A stretch of DNA of 64,000 nucleotides from Deltaproteobacteria bacterium UBA1386 (GTDB taxonomy: Bacteria; Desulfobacterota; Syntrophorhabdia; Syntrophorhabdales; Syntrophorhabdaceae), in NCBI GenBank assembly GCA_002305765.1, contig DBQU01000076.1:89482-153481 (forward strand), read 5' to 3'. The position numbers and the translations under genes were made by a program. Of the stretch, positions 35,225 through 43,018 are shown piece by piece (within the stretch, counting starts at the first letter, position 1; each line of letters opens with the position of its first letter). The notes below the pieces were generated by a model. The model was not told where the DNA came from. It saw only the letters and a program-made list of their open reading frames with translations, and made no database searches.

Positions 35225-35380
35225 ATTGAAAACAATGCCCAATTTACCCATAACCAATTGAACAAAGAGAGGGGCACAACGGACTGCCTGTATCGTTTTC
35301 CTGGTTCTTGGTTATTGTCTGCTTCTCTCGTTATTGGAATTTGTTTATTGGTCATTATCGTTTCGTCCCTCGTTGACATT
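35225..35380. repeat. TTGGTTA-type inverted element after tRNA-Gly
   Basis: Decayed CCCATAA/CCAATTG units on the left (35236-35262) pair with TTGGTTA/TTGGAAT/TTGGTCA units (35306-35355). The core CACAACGGACTGCCTGTATCG (35263-35283 region) is shared with the elements at 29.3 and 48.6 kb. The rest of 35225-35457 shows no convincing gene. Confidence 0.82.
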
Positions 35381-35457
35381 CTGTCCTTCCTCCAGTTATT
35401 CTTGCGGATGAACCGCGCGGACCCCATTAAAGCACGTGCCTGTCTCCGGGTAGACCT

Positions 35458-36189
35458 GTGAAGGGCAAGGATCAAGCGAAGGGCAAACAACCGGGGCTCA
35501 AGGCTTTCTGGATAAAGGCCGGTCTCGTCGTGGCGGTGGGTCTCATTGCGATCTTCCGCCCCGATGTCCCACCGGCCGTCTTCACCTTTCCTCTCATCGG
35601 TCCCGTGAAGGTATATCATATCTTCTGGGCCCTGGCCGTATTCACCCTCGTGAAAAGAATGATCCCCCGTTTCAACAAAAAGATCTCTTCGCGGAAGATA
35701 TTCGGCCGGTTCTACAGGCAGGCGGAGAACATCACACCAAAAAGGGATGAACAACTCCGCTCCCTGAAGGCAAGGACGGACCGGGGAGCCCTGAAGTCGG
35801 CCTTCTACTGGCTGCTGCTTCTCGGCGACATGGCACTGTGGCGCATGGTGGGCATGCTGAGCGACACCTGGATCTACATCATCGTTCTCTTCTTCATATT
35901 CATGGACCAGTTCTGCGTGACCGTCTTCTGTCCCTTCAAGTGGCTCGCGGGCGGCAAGTGCTGCAGCACCTGCCGCATCAACAACTGGGGCTACCTCATG
36001 GCCTTCTCGCCCCTCATCTTCGTGCAGTCGTTCTGGACGTGGTCCATCGTCGCCCTTTCCATCATCGTCGCCATTCAATGGGAGTATCTCTATCACCGTT
36101 TCCCCGAGCGGTTCTATGAAACACACAATGCCGCCCTGATGTGCAGGAACTGCACCGTGGAGTGCACGGGGCACAGAAAATTACGTTGA
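35458..36189 (+). CDS. Cysteine-rich integral membrane protein of unknown function
   Basis: The 243-aa protein is not assigned to a named family. It has about five hydrophobic helices (near residues 19-33, 45-65, 118-135, 138-160, 181-207). Cysteines cluster at Cys153, Cys158, Cys168/169/172 (GKCCSTCRINNWG) and at Cys229/232/236 (MCRNCTVEC), a layout that could bind a metal or iron-sulfur centre near the membrane face. The start is a GTG with weak ribosome-binding sequence. A thioredoxin reductase-like flavoprotein follows 86 bp later on the same strand, hinting at redox work. Confidence 0.65.
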   Translation: MKGKDQAKGKQPGLKAFWIKAGLVVAVGLIAIFRPDVPPAVFTFPLIGPVKVYHIFWALAVFTLVKRMIPRFNKKISSRKIFGRFYRQAENITPKRDEQLRSLKARTDRGALKSAFYWLLLLGDMALWRMVGMLSDTWIYIIVLFFIFMDQFCVTVFCPFKWLAGGKCCSTCRINNWGYLMAFSPLIFVQSFWTWSIVALSIIVAIQWEYLYHRFPERFYETHNAALMCRNCTVECTGHRKLR

Positions 36190-36275
36190 ATATTGCGGGG
36201 GGATTCCTTACAATGAGAGACACGGCAGGCGGCCTCGCAGGAGGTCGCCGCGGTCCTTTCGGGAGGTTTTCGAAT

Positions 36276-37199
36276 ATGTCGGATCAGCACGAAGCGATAG
36301 TCATCGGCGGCGGGCCCGCGGGGCTCACGGCCGGTCTCTATCTTATGCGAGGCGAGATAAAGGCCGTCCTTCTCGAGAAGGTCCTTCCCGGCGGGGCGCC
36401 TCTCAACACGGGGCGCATCGAGAACTATCCGGGGTTTCCCGAAGGCATATCCGGCAGGGAGTTGATGGAAAGGTTCACCACCCACGCGAAGGCCTTCGGC
36501 CTTCCCGTCAGGGAGTTCGCGGAGGTCCTCAGCGTCACGCGCGAGGAGGGACTCTTCACCGTGACGGTGAACGACGGAGCCCTCACGGCCCGGGGCGTCA
36601 TAGTGGCCAGCGGCACCGAACCGGTCAGGATGGGGATCCCCGGCGAGAATGAGCTCGTGGGCAGGGGCATCTCATATTGCGCCACCTGCGACGGCATGTT
36701 CTTCAGGGACCTCGATGTGGCCGTCATAGGCGGCGGCGATTCGGCCATCGAAGAGGCCCTGTCGCTCGCCAACATAGTGAGGAAGGTGTACGTGGTCCAT
36801 CGCAGGGACGCGTTGAGGGCGCAGAAGATACTCCAGGAGCGCGCCTTCAGGAACCCGAAGATGGAATTCCTCTGGAACAGGCGCCCCGTCGAGATCGCCG
36901 GCAGTCAGCAGGTGGAACGCCTTGTCATCGAGGATACGAAGACGGGCCGCCGTGAAGATCTACCGGTAAGCGGGGTCTTCGTCTACGTCGGCAGCCGGGC
37001 CAATACCGGCTTTCTCGGCGACCTTGTCGAACGCGACCCGGCCGGCTTCATCATCACCGACGAAGGGCTCGCCACAGCGACACCGGGATTGTATGCGGCA
37101 GGAGACATCCGGAAAAAAACGCTCCGGCAGGTCTCCACGGCTGTCGGCGACGGGGCGACCGCGGCTGTCGGCCTCGAAAGGTATATCCTTGGCGCATAG
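36276..37199 (+). CDS. Thioredoxin reductase-like NADPH/FAD disulfide oxidoreductase
   Basis: The 307-aa flavoprotein has the FAD motif VIGGGPAGLTAGLYL, the redox pair Cys135/Cys138 in YCATCDG, the NADPH motif VIGGGDSAIEEAL with HRRDALRA (NADPH-type) and GLYAAGDI near the end. This is the TrxB layout at normal length. The family's usual PGGQ before IENYPGF is PGGAPLNTGRIENYPGF here. The ATG at 36276 has GGGAGG 10 bp upstream; an upstream in-frame ATG at 36213 also has a good site. No thioredoxin is adjacent, so the electron acceptor is open. Confidence 0.87.
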   Translation: MSDQHEAIVIGGGPAGLTAGLYLMRGEIKAVLLEKVLPGGAPLNTGRIENYPGFPEGISGRELMERFTTHAKAFGLPVREFAEVLSVTREEGLFTVTVNDGALTARGVIVASGTEPVRMGIPGENELVGRGISYCATCDGMFFRDLDVAVIGGGDSAIEEALSLANIVRKVYVVHRRDALRAQKILQERAFRNPKMEFLWNRRPVEIAGSQQVERLVIEDTKTGRREDLPVSGVFVYVGSRANTGFLGDLVERDPAGFIITDEGLATATPGLYAAGDIRKKTLRQVSTAVGDGATAAVGLERYILGA

Positions 37200-37836
37200 C
37201 GGTAAACCCTTCAATTCGCTGAGGCCGCGAAGGTGGTCGTCCTTGATGGGCGCGCTGCTTTTGTGTCTCGCAGGCCTCCTTCTCCCTGCGGCCGTGCAAC
37301 CCCTCCGCGCCGCGGAGCACATTGTCCTTTCCAGAGCGGGCGCCGCGGATGACGCCATGTGGAACAGCCTCAGGAAATACCTTGCCGGCAAGGGGTTCAC
37401 CATGAGCGTCTACGATAGCCCCGCCTCAATGGAGAAACAGGTCGAGATCGCGAACAAAGCGAACAAGGAAAGGGCGACCTTCATGCTCGCCGTCGAGCTC
37501 GTTCCGTCGGACAGCACGGACGCCTTCGTCGCCGTGAGCAACGCGAAAAAAGGGAAGGGTCTGATATTGAACGTGGATGAGGTGCCGGGGTCGCACGCCT
37601 CCCGGTCGGGAGAGATGGCGTCGTCCATTGCGGCGGCGTTCCAGAGGAAGGTGAAGGCGATCCCCCTTTTCATGTTCCTGGGGATAGATATGCCGGGGGC
37701 CTTCGTGAGGCTCGAGGTTCAGAAGGCCCGGCCCGCAGACGCCTTCGACAAACTGCATGAAGGTTTGCTCAATTATATGAAAAGAGGTAAGGATGAGAGA
37801 GAACGCCAGGGCGAGCGACGAAATACGTCATCTTAA
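37189..37836 (+). CDS. Secreted protein of unknown function, possible degenerate amidase-like fold
   Basis: This 215-aa frame has a signal peptide (basic start, then GALLLCLAGLLLPAAVQ and a site near RAAEH). The start at TTG 37189 is preferred because GAAAGG precedes it and it supplies a basic n-region; the ATG at 37246 would not. The body (IANKANKERATFMLAVEL, IPLFMFLGIDMPGAFVRLEV) loosely recalls N-acetylmuramoyl-L-alanine amidase strands, but the zinc ligands are not obvious. It overlaps the end of the flavoprotein gene and its end overlaps rph by 44 bp. Confidence 0.5.
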   Translation: MAHSGKPFNSLRPRRWSSLMGALLLCLAGLLLPAAVQPLRAAEHIVLSRAGAADDAMWNSLRKYLAGKGFTMSVYDSPASMEKQVEIANKANKERATFMLAVELVPSDSTDAFVAVSNAKKGKGLILNVDEVPGSHASRSGEMASSIAAAFQRKVKAIPLFMFLGIDMPGAFVRLEVQKARPADAFDKLHEGLLNYMKRGKDERERQGERRNTSS

Positions 37837-38521
37837 AATAGAAAAAAGCTTCCTCAGGTATCCCGAGGGTTCCGTGCTCGTCGAAATGGGGGCAACGAAG
37901 GTCATCTGCGGCGTCAGCGTCGAGGAAAAGGTACCCCCCTTCCTGAAGAACAGCGGGAAGGGATGGCTCACCGCCGAGTACTCAATGCTCCCCCGCGCCA
38001 CTCACAACAGGTCGATGCGGGAATCCGTCTCGGGCCGCATAGGCGGCAGGACCCATGAGATCCAGCGCCTCATAGGACGGGCGCTTCGGGCCATAGTCAA
38101 TCTCGATATCATCGGCGAGAGGACCATCTGGGTCGACTGCGACGTCATCCAAGCCGACGGCGGAACGAGAACCGCGAGCATCACCGGGGGCTACGTCGCC
38201 CTCGTGGAGGCCCTGTGGGGGATGAAACGGCGGGGCATCATCGACAAGGTCCCCCTGCGCGACAGCGTGGCCGCCATCAGCGTCGGAATCGTCGGCGGGA
38301 ACATCGCCCTCGATTTGTCCTACGAGGAAGACTCGAAGGCGGAGGTGGACATGAACTTTGTCATGACGGGCAAGGGACAGCTCATCGAGGTCCAGGGCAC
38401 GGCCGAGAAGAAGCCTTTCACGAAAGAGCAGTTCGATGTCATGTACCAGTACGCGCTGAAGGGTATAGTCGAGATAACCAGGCAGCAGAAGGCGACGCTC
38501 GGCCCTCTCTTTCCCGCATGA
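37793..38521 (+). CDS. rph: Ribonuclease PH
   Basis: The 242-aa phosphorolytic exonuclease trims tRNA 3' ends. It shows VLVEMGATKVICGVSVEEKVPPF, GWLTAEYSMLPRATH, RSMRESVSGRIGGRTHEIQRLIGRALRA, WVDCDVIQADGGTRTASITG and EVQGTAEKKPFTKEQFD. The start overlaps the preceding frame by 44 bp. Its stop overlaps the rdgB start (ATGA), a pairing found in many bacteria. Confidence 0.97.
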   Translation: MRENARASDEIRHLKIEKSFLRYPEGSVLVEMGATKVICGVSVEEKVPPFLKNSGKGWLTAEYSMLPRATHNRSMRESVSGRIGGRTHEIQRLIGRALRAIVNLDIIGERTIWVDCDVIQADGGTRTASITGGYVALVEALWGMKRRGIIDKVPLRDSVAAISVGIVGGNIALDLSYEEDSKAEVDMNFVMTGKGQLIEVQGTAEKKPFTKEQFDVMYQYALKGIVEITRQQKATLGPLFPA

Positions 38522-39102
38522 AGGACGTCGTCATAGCCACCACGAACAGGGGCAAGTTCGAAGAGATCCGGCGCCTCATAGCGGCACAATTCGACACCAT
38601 CCATTCCCTCCTCGATTTTGATGAAACCGTGATCGTCGACGAAGACAGCCCCCATTATGCCGAAAATGCCATGAAGAAGGCGAGGAAGGTGGGGAACCAT
38701 TTCGGTATGCCCGCCCTCGCCGACGACTCGGGGCTTGAGGTGGCCGCGCTCGGCGGCAGGCCCGGAATCCATTCCTCCCGGTACGGGACTAACGACGAGG
38801 AACGCATACGGCGCCTCCTCGGGGAGCTTGAGGGCGTGCCCTGGGAAGAGCGCAAGGCGACCTTCAAGGCCTACGTGGCCCTCTACCTGCCGGAAAAAGA
38901 CCGCTGTTACGTCTTCTATGGGGAACTCAAAGGATACATCGGCTTCGAGGAACACGGCTCCGGCGGTTTCGGGTACGACCCCGTCTTCTATTCCCCGGAA
39001 CTCGGAAAATACCTTGCCGAACTCTCCACCGAAGAAAAGAACACCCTGAGCCACCGCGGAAAGGCGATAGCAGCACTGAAAAGATTCATAGGGAATGGAT
39101 GA
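38518..39102 (+). CDS. rdgB: XTP/dITP pyrophosphatase (RdgB/HAM1)
   Basis: The 194-aa enzyme hydrolyses non-canonical purine triphosphates (dITP, XTP) so they are not built into nucleic acid. Features are the start IATTNRGKFEEIRRLI, PALADDSGLEVAALGGRPGIHSSRY, GGFGYDPVFY and LSTEEKNTLSHRGKA. The ATG at 38518 overlaps the rph stop by four bases; a longer open frame from 38215 is the antisense-free shadow inside rph. The stop is followed directly by a GGGTTCAA array. Confidence 0.96.
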   Translation: MKDVVIATTNRGKFEEIRRLIAAQFDTIHSLLDFDETVIVDEDSPHYAENAMKKARKVGNHFGMPALADDSGLEVAALGGRPGIHSSRYGTNDEERIRRLLGELEGVPWEERKATFKAYVALYLPEKDRCYVFYGELKGYIGFEEHGSGGFGYDPVFYSPELGKYLAELSTEEKNTLSHRGKAIAALKRFIGNG

Positions 39103-39172
39103 GGGTTCAAGGGTTCAAGGCGCCGGTGCCTTTTTGTCTCTCACTCTTGAACTCTTGAACTTTTGAACCGTC
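39102..39172. repeat. Short GTTCAAGG inverted element
   Basis: GGGTTCAAGGGTTCAAGG (39103-39120) pairs with the inverted right array CTTGAACTCTTGAACTTTTGAACC (39148-39170), of period 8. The spacer holds the hairpin AAGGC/GCCTT with a T-tract. Confidence 0.82.
39117..39137 (+). terminator. Weak intrinsic terminator after rdgB
   Basis: AAGGC (39117-39121), loop GCCGGT, GCCTT (39128-39132) followed by TTTG. It lies inside the short inverted element. Confidence 0.4.
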
Positions 39173-39183
39173 TTTTGATCATG

Positions 39184-39256
39184 TGGTCCCAACGAGAATC
39201 GAACTCGTGTTTTCGGCGTGAGAGGCCGACGTCCTGGGCCGCTAGACGATGGGACC
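39184..39256 (-). tRNA. tRNA-Glu(CTC)
   Basis: The 73-nt cloverleaf reads GGTCCCA...TGGGACC with discriminator A, D arm GTC-GAC, anticodon stem TCGGC/GCCGA with loop CTCTCAC (anticodon CTC), and T arm ACGAG-TTCGATT-CTCGT. The CCA is not encoded. Confidence 0.93.
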
Positions 39257-39316
39257 GCCAAGCATGAATAGTATCAGAAATGGATTCTCATTTCCACTAA
39301 AAAACCGACAAAAATC

Positions 39317-39345
39317 TATACATTTTGGTTGTTTCCTATTATAAT
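39317..39345 (+). promoter_or_regulatory. Promoter for tatA
   Basis: TATACA (39317-39322) and a perfect TATAAT (39340-39345) are 17 bp apart, 29 bp before the tatA start. The region is divergent from tRNA-Glu. Confidence 0.6.
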
Positions 39346-39373
39346 GGGAAGACATCATCATAAGGAGGAAACA

Positions 39374-39592
39374 ATGTTTGGCCTCGGAATGCCGGAACTG
39401 ATCATCATACTTGTCATCGTGATACTCATTTTCGGCGCCGGCAGGATCTCGGAGATAGGCGGGGCGATAGGGAAAGGGATCAAGGGCTTCAAGAAATCCG
39501 TCAACGAGCCCGATTCCATCGATGTCACGCCGGACCAGAAAGACAAGCAGGAAAAAGACAAGGACCCCCAGAAACCGATCGAACCGAAGTAA
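39374..39592 (+). CDS. tatA: Twin-arginine translocase subunit TatA
   Basis: The 72-aa protein has the TatA layout: N-terminal FGLGMPELIIILVIVILIFG helix, the hinge, then an amphipathic helix (ISEIGGAIGKGIKGFKKSV) and an acidic/lysine-rich tail. It forms the pore-forming oligomer for folded protein export. AAGGAGG lies 6 bp before the ATG. No tatB or tatC is adjacent. Confidence 0.95.
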   Translation: MFGLGMPELIIILVIVILIFGAGRISEIGGAIGKGIKGFKKSVNEPDSIDVTPDQKDKQEKDKDPQKPIEPK

Positions 39593-39673
39593 GACCATCC
39601 TATCTTCCCGTACGTCAAGAACAGGCAACAGACCCCTGCCCTCCGGCTTCATGCCGACCGAACGCGAGAACCC

Positions 39674-40666
39674 ATGGAGATCCTGAACGGCAAGGAGAGA
39701 GCGTCGATCTTAAGGGCGGTGGAGGCCCTCGAGGCGGGCGACATCGTCGCCTTCCCCACGGAAACGGTGTACGGGCTCGGGGCCGTCGCCGAGAATCCCT
39801 ATGCCGTGGCAAAGATCTTCGAGGTCAAGAGAAGGCCCCATTTCGACCCCCTAATAGTGCACCTTGACGGACCGGGGCGATTGAAGGGCTACGTGAGCGA
39901 CGTCCCCGGAGAGGCGCGACGGCTCATGAAAATGTTCTGGCCCGGCCCCCTCACCATGATCCTCAGGAAAAGGCCCGCCATTCCCGACATCGTTACCGCC
40001 GGCCTTCCCACGGTGGGTGTACGCGTCCCTTCCCATCCCGTCGCGTTGGAACTCATCGGTGCCCTGGACAAGCCCATCGCCGCGCCGAGCGCCAATCCCT
40101 TCGGCTACATGAGCCCCACCCGGGTACGGCACGTTGCCAGGTCCTTCGCGGACCGCGTACCTATTGTTCTCGACGGCGGGAACTCCACCTACGGCATCGA
40201 GTCGACCATAATATCCTTCCGCGAGGGAGGAGTGTTCGTCCACCGCCACGGGGCCATAAGCGTCGAGGAGCTGTCGGAGCACGTGCGAATAGTCGAGGAG
40301 GTACGGGCAGCCGACATATGCGAGTCACCCGGCGAGCTTCCCTATCATTACGCCCCTATGAAACCGCTGCGGCTCGTCACCGGCCCTTCCGACGCACGGC
40401 ACGAGGCATCCTCCTACCTTGCCTTCCGGCAGCCCGTGGAAGAGGTGCGGTCGCGGCACATCAAGGTCCTCTCCCCGTCGGGCGATCTCAGGGAAGCGGC
40501 CTCCAATTTCTTTTCCGCCCTCATCGAACTCGATCGTGACGACGTGGACATCATCTATGCCGAAAAGGTGCCGGAAAAGGGCATCGGCCGGGCGGTCATG
40601 GAACGGCTCAGGAAGGCGGCCCGCAAGCACCCTCCGGAGGCGGCCCACAACCCGTTGAATATTTAA
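39674..40666 (+). CDS. Threonylcarbamoyl-AMP synthase (Sua5 type, with C-terminal domain)
   Basis: The 330-aa enzyme makes the TC-AMP intermediate used to form t6A37 in tRNA. The YrdC-like domain (residues 1-200) shows FPTETVYGLGAVAENP, KIFEVKRRPHFDPL, WPGPLTMIL and APSANPFGYMSPTR. A linker with GELPYHYAPMKPL leads to a Rossmann-like Sua5 C-terminal domain, so it is a long-form Sua5 rather than TsaC. The MtaB-like gene at 47.4 kb would act on the t6A product. Confidence 0.93.
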   Translation: MEILNGKERASILRAVEALEAGDIVAFPTETVYGLGAVAENPYAVAKIFEVKRRPHFDPLIVHLDGPGRLKGYVSDVPGEARRLMKMFWPGPLTMILRKRPAIPDIVTAGLPTVGVRVPSHPVALELIGALDKPIAAPSANPFGYMSPTRVRHVARSFADRVPIVLDGGNSTYGIESTIISFREGGVFVHRHGAISVEELSEHVRIVEEVRAADICESPGELPYHYAPMKPLRLVTGPSDARHEASSYLAFRQPVEEVRSRHIKVLSPSGDLREAASNFFSALIELDRDDVDIIYAEKVPEKGIGRAVMERLRKAARKHPPEAAHNPLNI

Positions 40667-40786
40667 ATGAACCGTGATAAGGTATCACCGGAAGCGCGAT
40701 CGGAGCAAAACGGGAAGCAATGACGAAAGCCATTGATAAGATTGAAAAAACATTTTTGCACGATCTTTGGGCAAAGGGGAAATAGC

Positions 40787-41167
40787 ATGAGTATAATCAA
40801 TAGGTTACAAGTGTCTTTATACAATTTGTCAACAGCTTTTCCACAAAAATTGTGGAAAAGTATAAAAAGTCCCCGCTTTTCAGGGACCTGCATCGTACTT
40901 CTGTCCTGTTTTGTTCTGCTTTCCTGTTCATACATGAAGAAGGTTACGGGAAAACCGCAGCCCCTCATGGAGAACTCCCTCATCTCAATGAACGAGAGCG
41001 AGGTCCGCAAGAAACTGGGCGAACCCACCATGGTAAGTCTGACGCCGGAGAACAAGATCATCTGGACATATCGCCCCGAGTGGAAGATCATGCCTGACAA
41101 CAAGGGCACGGTCTACGTGGAATTCGACAACGGCAAGGTAACAAAAGTGATCAAGGCGGAGCAATGA
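40787..41167 (+). CDS. Small lipoprotein, SmpA/BamE-like
   Basis: The 126-aa protein has a lipobox (VLLSC before SYMKK) after an unusually long n-region, then a domain with SLISMNESEVRKKLGEPTMVS and GTVYVEFDNGKVTKVI, the hairpin pattern of SmpA/OmlA (BamE) folds. BamE helps assemble outer-membrane proteins, but many such lipoproteins have other jobs. The ATG at 40787 has AAGGGG 8 bp upstream; a TTG at 40850 would give a more normal signal length. Inside this N-terminus is an inverted repeat CTTTTCCACA/TGTGGAAAAG. The stop overlaps the next gene (ATGA). Confidence 0.7.
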   Translation: MSIINRLQVSLYNLSTAFPQKLWKSIKSPRFSGTCIVLLSCFVLLSCSYMKKVTGKPQPLMENSLISMNESEVRKKLGEPTMVSLTPENKIIWTYRPEWKIMPDNKGTVYVEFDNGKVTKVIKAEQ

Positions 41168-41427
41168 CCATGCTATGCGAGACGTGTTCGAAGGAATTTG
41201 AAAGAACAACCTGCCCGGGCTGCAAGGAAGACGTCTTCCGGTTTGGCGCTTACTGCTATCTTTGCGGAGGCTCACTGGCGATCGAGGCGCCCGTGGAGGA
41301 ACAGACCGGGGAAGATGACGACTTTTCGAGGAGGATCCTGTGCAGCGACGGAACCTGCATCGGTGTGATAGGCGAGAATGGCGTCTGCAAGGTATGCGGA
41401 AAGCCGTACGCGCCGGAATCGGAATAG
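41164..41427 (+). CDS. Small zinc-ribbon protein
   Basis: The 87-aa cytosolic-looking protein has four CxxC pairs: CETC (residues 5-8), CPGC (17-20), CYLC (31-34) and CKVC near the end, plus a CSDGTC segment. This fits a small double zinc ribbon, family not recognised. It is translationally coupled to the lipoprotein genes on both sides (ATGA overlap upstream and a 34-bp overlap downstream), which suggests a shared function. Confidence 0.75.
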   Translation: MTMLCETCSKEFERTTCPGCKEDVFRFGAYCYLCGGSLAIEAPVEEQTGEDDDFSRRILCSDGTCIGVIGENGVCKVCGKPYAPESE

Positions 41428-41957
41428 TACTCTTTGCCTGCCTCTTCTGTTCCTGCACGACCTACGGCCTCTATTCCCGCAACGTTATGGTCGGGAAGAA
41501 CCTTATTTCCGAAAAGAAGTACGACGAAGCAGCACTGTATCTCACGGAAGCCGCAGGGTATAATGTGGACGGCGCAGCGTTCACATACCTCGCCGTCGCA
41601 GCCTACCGCCAGGGAGAACTGGACAGGGCCCTCGGCTACATCACAAGCGCGGAGAAATCGCCGCCCGATATGCTAACGTCGCTTCGCATGTACGGCTACA
41701 AGGCGCTCATCCTGATCGGACTGAAGGACCCGGGCGCCATGAAGGCGCTCAAGGAATACACAGACCGCTATGATTCGTTCTTCCCCCTTGACTCCATCAA
41801 CGACGTAAAGGCGATGTGGCGGACGGGCGCTGTCGATCTGCCCCGCCTCGAGGCCATCATCGAAGAGCAATTGCAGACACACGAAGAGGACCTGGAACTC
41901 TATATATATAATAATGTAGGTTTCTATGCCCGGGATAACCGGGAAGGAGCATACTGA
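41394..41957 (+). CDS. TPR-type lipoprotein of unknown function
   Basis: The 187-aa protein has a lipoprotein signal (basic start, LFACLFCSC) and a helical body of two to three TPR-like repeats: YDEAALYLTEAAGYNVDGAAFTYLAVAAYRQGELDRALGYITSAEK. TPR lipoproteins usually act as scaffolds in the envelope. The start at 41394 overlaps the zinc-ribbon gene. It is followed 11 bp later by ftsY, so these small genes and ftsY probably share a transcript. The C-terminal half carries no recognised motif. Confidence 0.72.
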   Translation: MRKAVRAGIGIVLFACLFCSCTTYGLYSRNVMVGKNLISEKKYDEAALYLTEAAGYNVDGAAFTYLAVAAYRQGELDRALGYITSAEKSPPDMLTSLRMYGYKALILIGLKDPGAMKALKEYTDRYDSFFPLDSINDVKAMWRTGAVDLPRLEAIIEEQLQTHEEDLELYIYNNVGFYARDNREGAY

Positions 41958-41968
41958 AGGACAACACC

Positions 41969-42877
41969 ATGGGTTTTTTTGAAAAGATAAAGAACGGCCT
42001 GACGAAGACCCGGGACCAGCTCAAGACGAAGATCGAATGGATGGTCGCGGGAAAACCGATCGAAGAGGATGCCTTCGACGAGATTGAGGAGGCGCTGATA
42101 CTGGCCGATGCCGGACTCGAGACGACGGAGCTCCTGGTGGACGCCCTCAAGGACAAATGGAAGCGCGGACTCATCCGCACCACCGAAGACATAAGGACCT
42201 CAATGAAGGAAGAGGTGGAGAATCTCCTCACCCCCATCGAGGCCCCGCTCACCGCGAACGGCAGTAAGCCTTTCGTCATTCTTGCCCTGGGCGTGAACGG
42301 CGTCGGCAAGACCACGACCATCGCCAAGATGGCCGGAATCTACCTGAAGGAGGGCAGAAAGGTCCTCCTCGGCGCCTGCGACACCTTCCGGGCGGCCGCC
42401 ATCGAGCAGCTCGACGTCTGGGCGAAGCGGCTCAACGTGGAAATGGTACGGCATGCCGACGGGTCCGACCCTGCGGCGGTCGCCTTTGACGCCGTCAAGG
42501 CGGCAAAGTCCCGCGCCGCGGACATCGTCATCCTCGACACCGCCGGCAGGCTTCACACGAAGGCGAACCTCATCGAGGAGATGAAGAAGATACACCGCGT
42601 TATAGCAAAGGAGGTCGCTGGTGCCCCCCACGAGGTGCTCCTCGTCGTGGACGCCACGAACGGCCAGAATGCCATCGCCCAGGCCAGGACATTCAACGAA
42701 GCTGTCGGCGTCACGGGCATCGTCATCACGAAGCTCGACGGGACGGCCAAGGGCGGCTTCATCCTCCCCATAGCCCACCTCCTGAAGATACCCGTGAGGT
42801 ACGTGGGAGTGGGCGAGCAGCTCGACGACCTCATCCCCTTCAACGCGAAGGAATTCGCCAGGGCGATGTTCGAATAG
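41969..42877 (+). CDS. ftsY: Signal recognition particle receptor FtsY
   Basis: The 302-aa SRP GTPase docks ribosome-nascent chain complexes at the membrane. It has a short N domain with EEALILADAGLETTELLV, P loop GVNGVGKTTTIAKMA, DTFRAAAIEQL, the DTAGR motif ILDTAGRLHTKANLIEEM, TKLDGTAKGG and GVGEQLDDLIPF. The acidic A domain of E. coli FtsY is essentially missing, as in many bacteria. The stop is close to a GTTCCGG array. Confidence 0.97.
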   Translation: MGFFEKIKNGLTKTRDQLKTKIEWMVAGKPIEEDAFDEIEEALILADAGLETTELLVDALKDKWKRGLIRTTEDIRTSMKEEVENLLTPIEAPLTANGSKPFVILALGVNGVGKTTTIAKMAGIYLKEGRKVLLGACDTFRAAAIEQLDVWAKRLNVEMVRHADGSDPAAVAFDAVKAAKSRAADIVILDTAGRLHTKANLIEEMKKIHRVIAKEVAGAPHEVLLVVDATNGQNAIAQARTFNEAVGVTGIVITKLDGTAKGGFILPIAHLLKIPVRYVGVGEQLDDLIPFNAKEFARAMFE

Positions 42878-42889
42878 GGACGCCACCGG

Positions 42890-43018
42890 CGTTCCGTTCC
42901 GGGTTCCGGGTTCCGGGTTCCGGGTTGAAAGACCGAAGAACCTCCGCTCTCATCGGACCAGTATTTTCAGCCGCCTTTAACCCGCAACACGCAACACGGA
43001 ACCCGCAACAGTCCTTTC
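42890..43018. repeat. GTTCCGG/GTTGCGG heptad inverted element
   Basis: The left arm has four GTTCCGG units (42896-42926) followed by AAAGACC; the right arm is inverted with GTTGCGG/GTTCCGT/GTTGCGT units (42977-43009) and ends AACAGTCC. It lies between convergent ftsY and purN. Confidence 0.85.

Noticed and set aside
35072..35257. 61-aa frame on the minus strand over tRNA-Gly
   Set aside because: It is antisense to the tRNA; this type of product is a well-known artefact of tRNA-containing DNA.
38215..39102. 295-aa long version of rdgB starting inside rph
   Set aside because: The extra N-terminus is a shadow of rph; the family start at 38518 overlaps the rph stop by ATGA.
40836..40860. Chromosomal origin
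   Set aside because: Only one pair of one-mismatch DnaA boxes and no dnaA, dnaN or gidA nearby.
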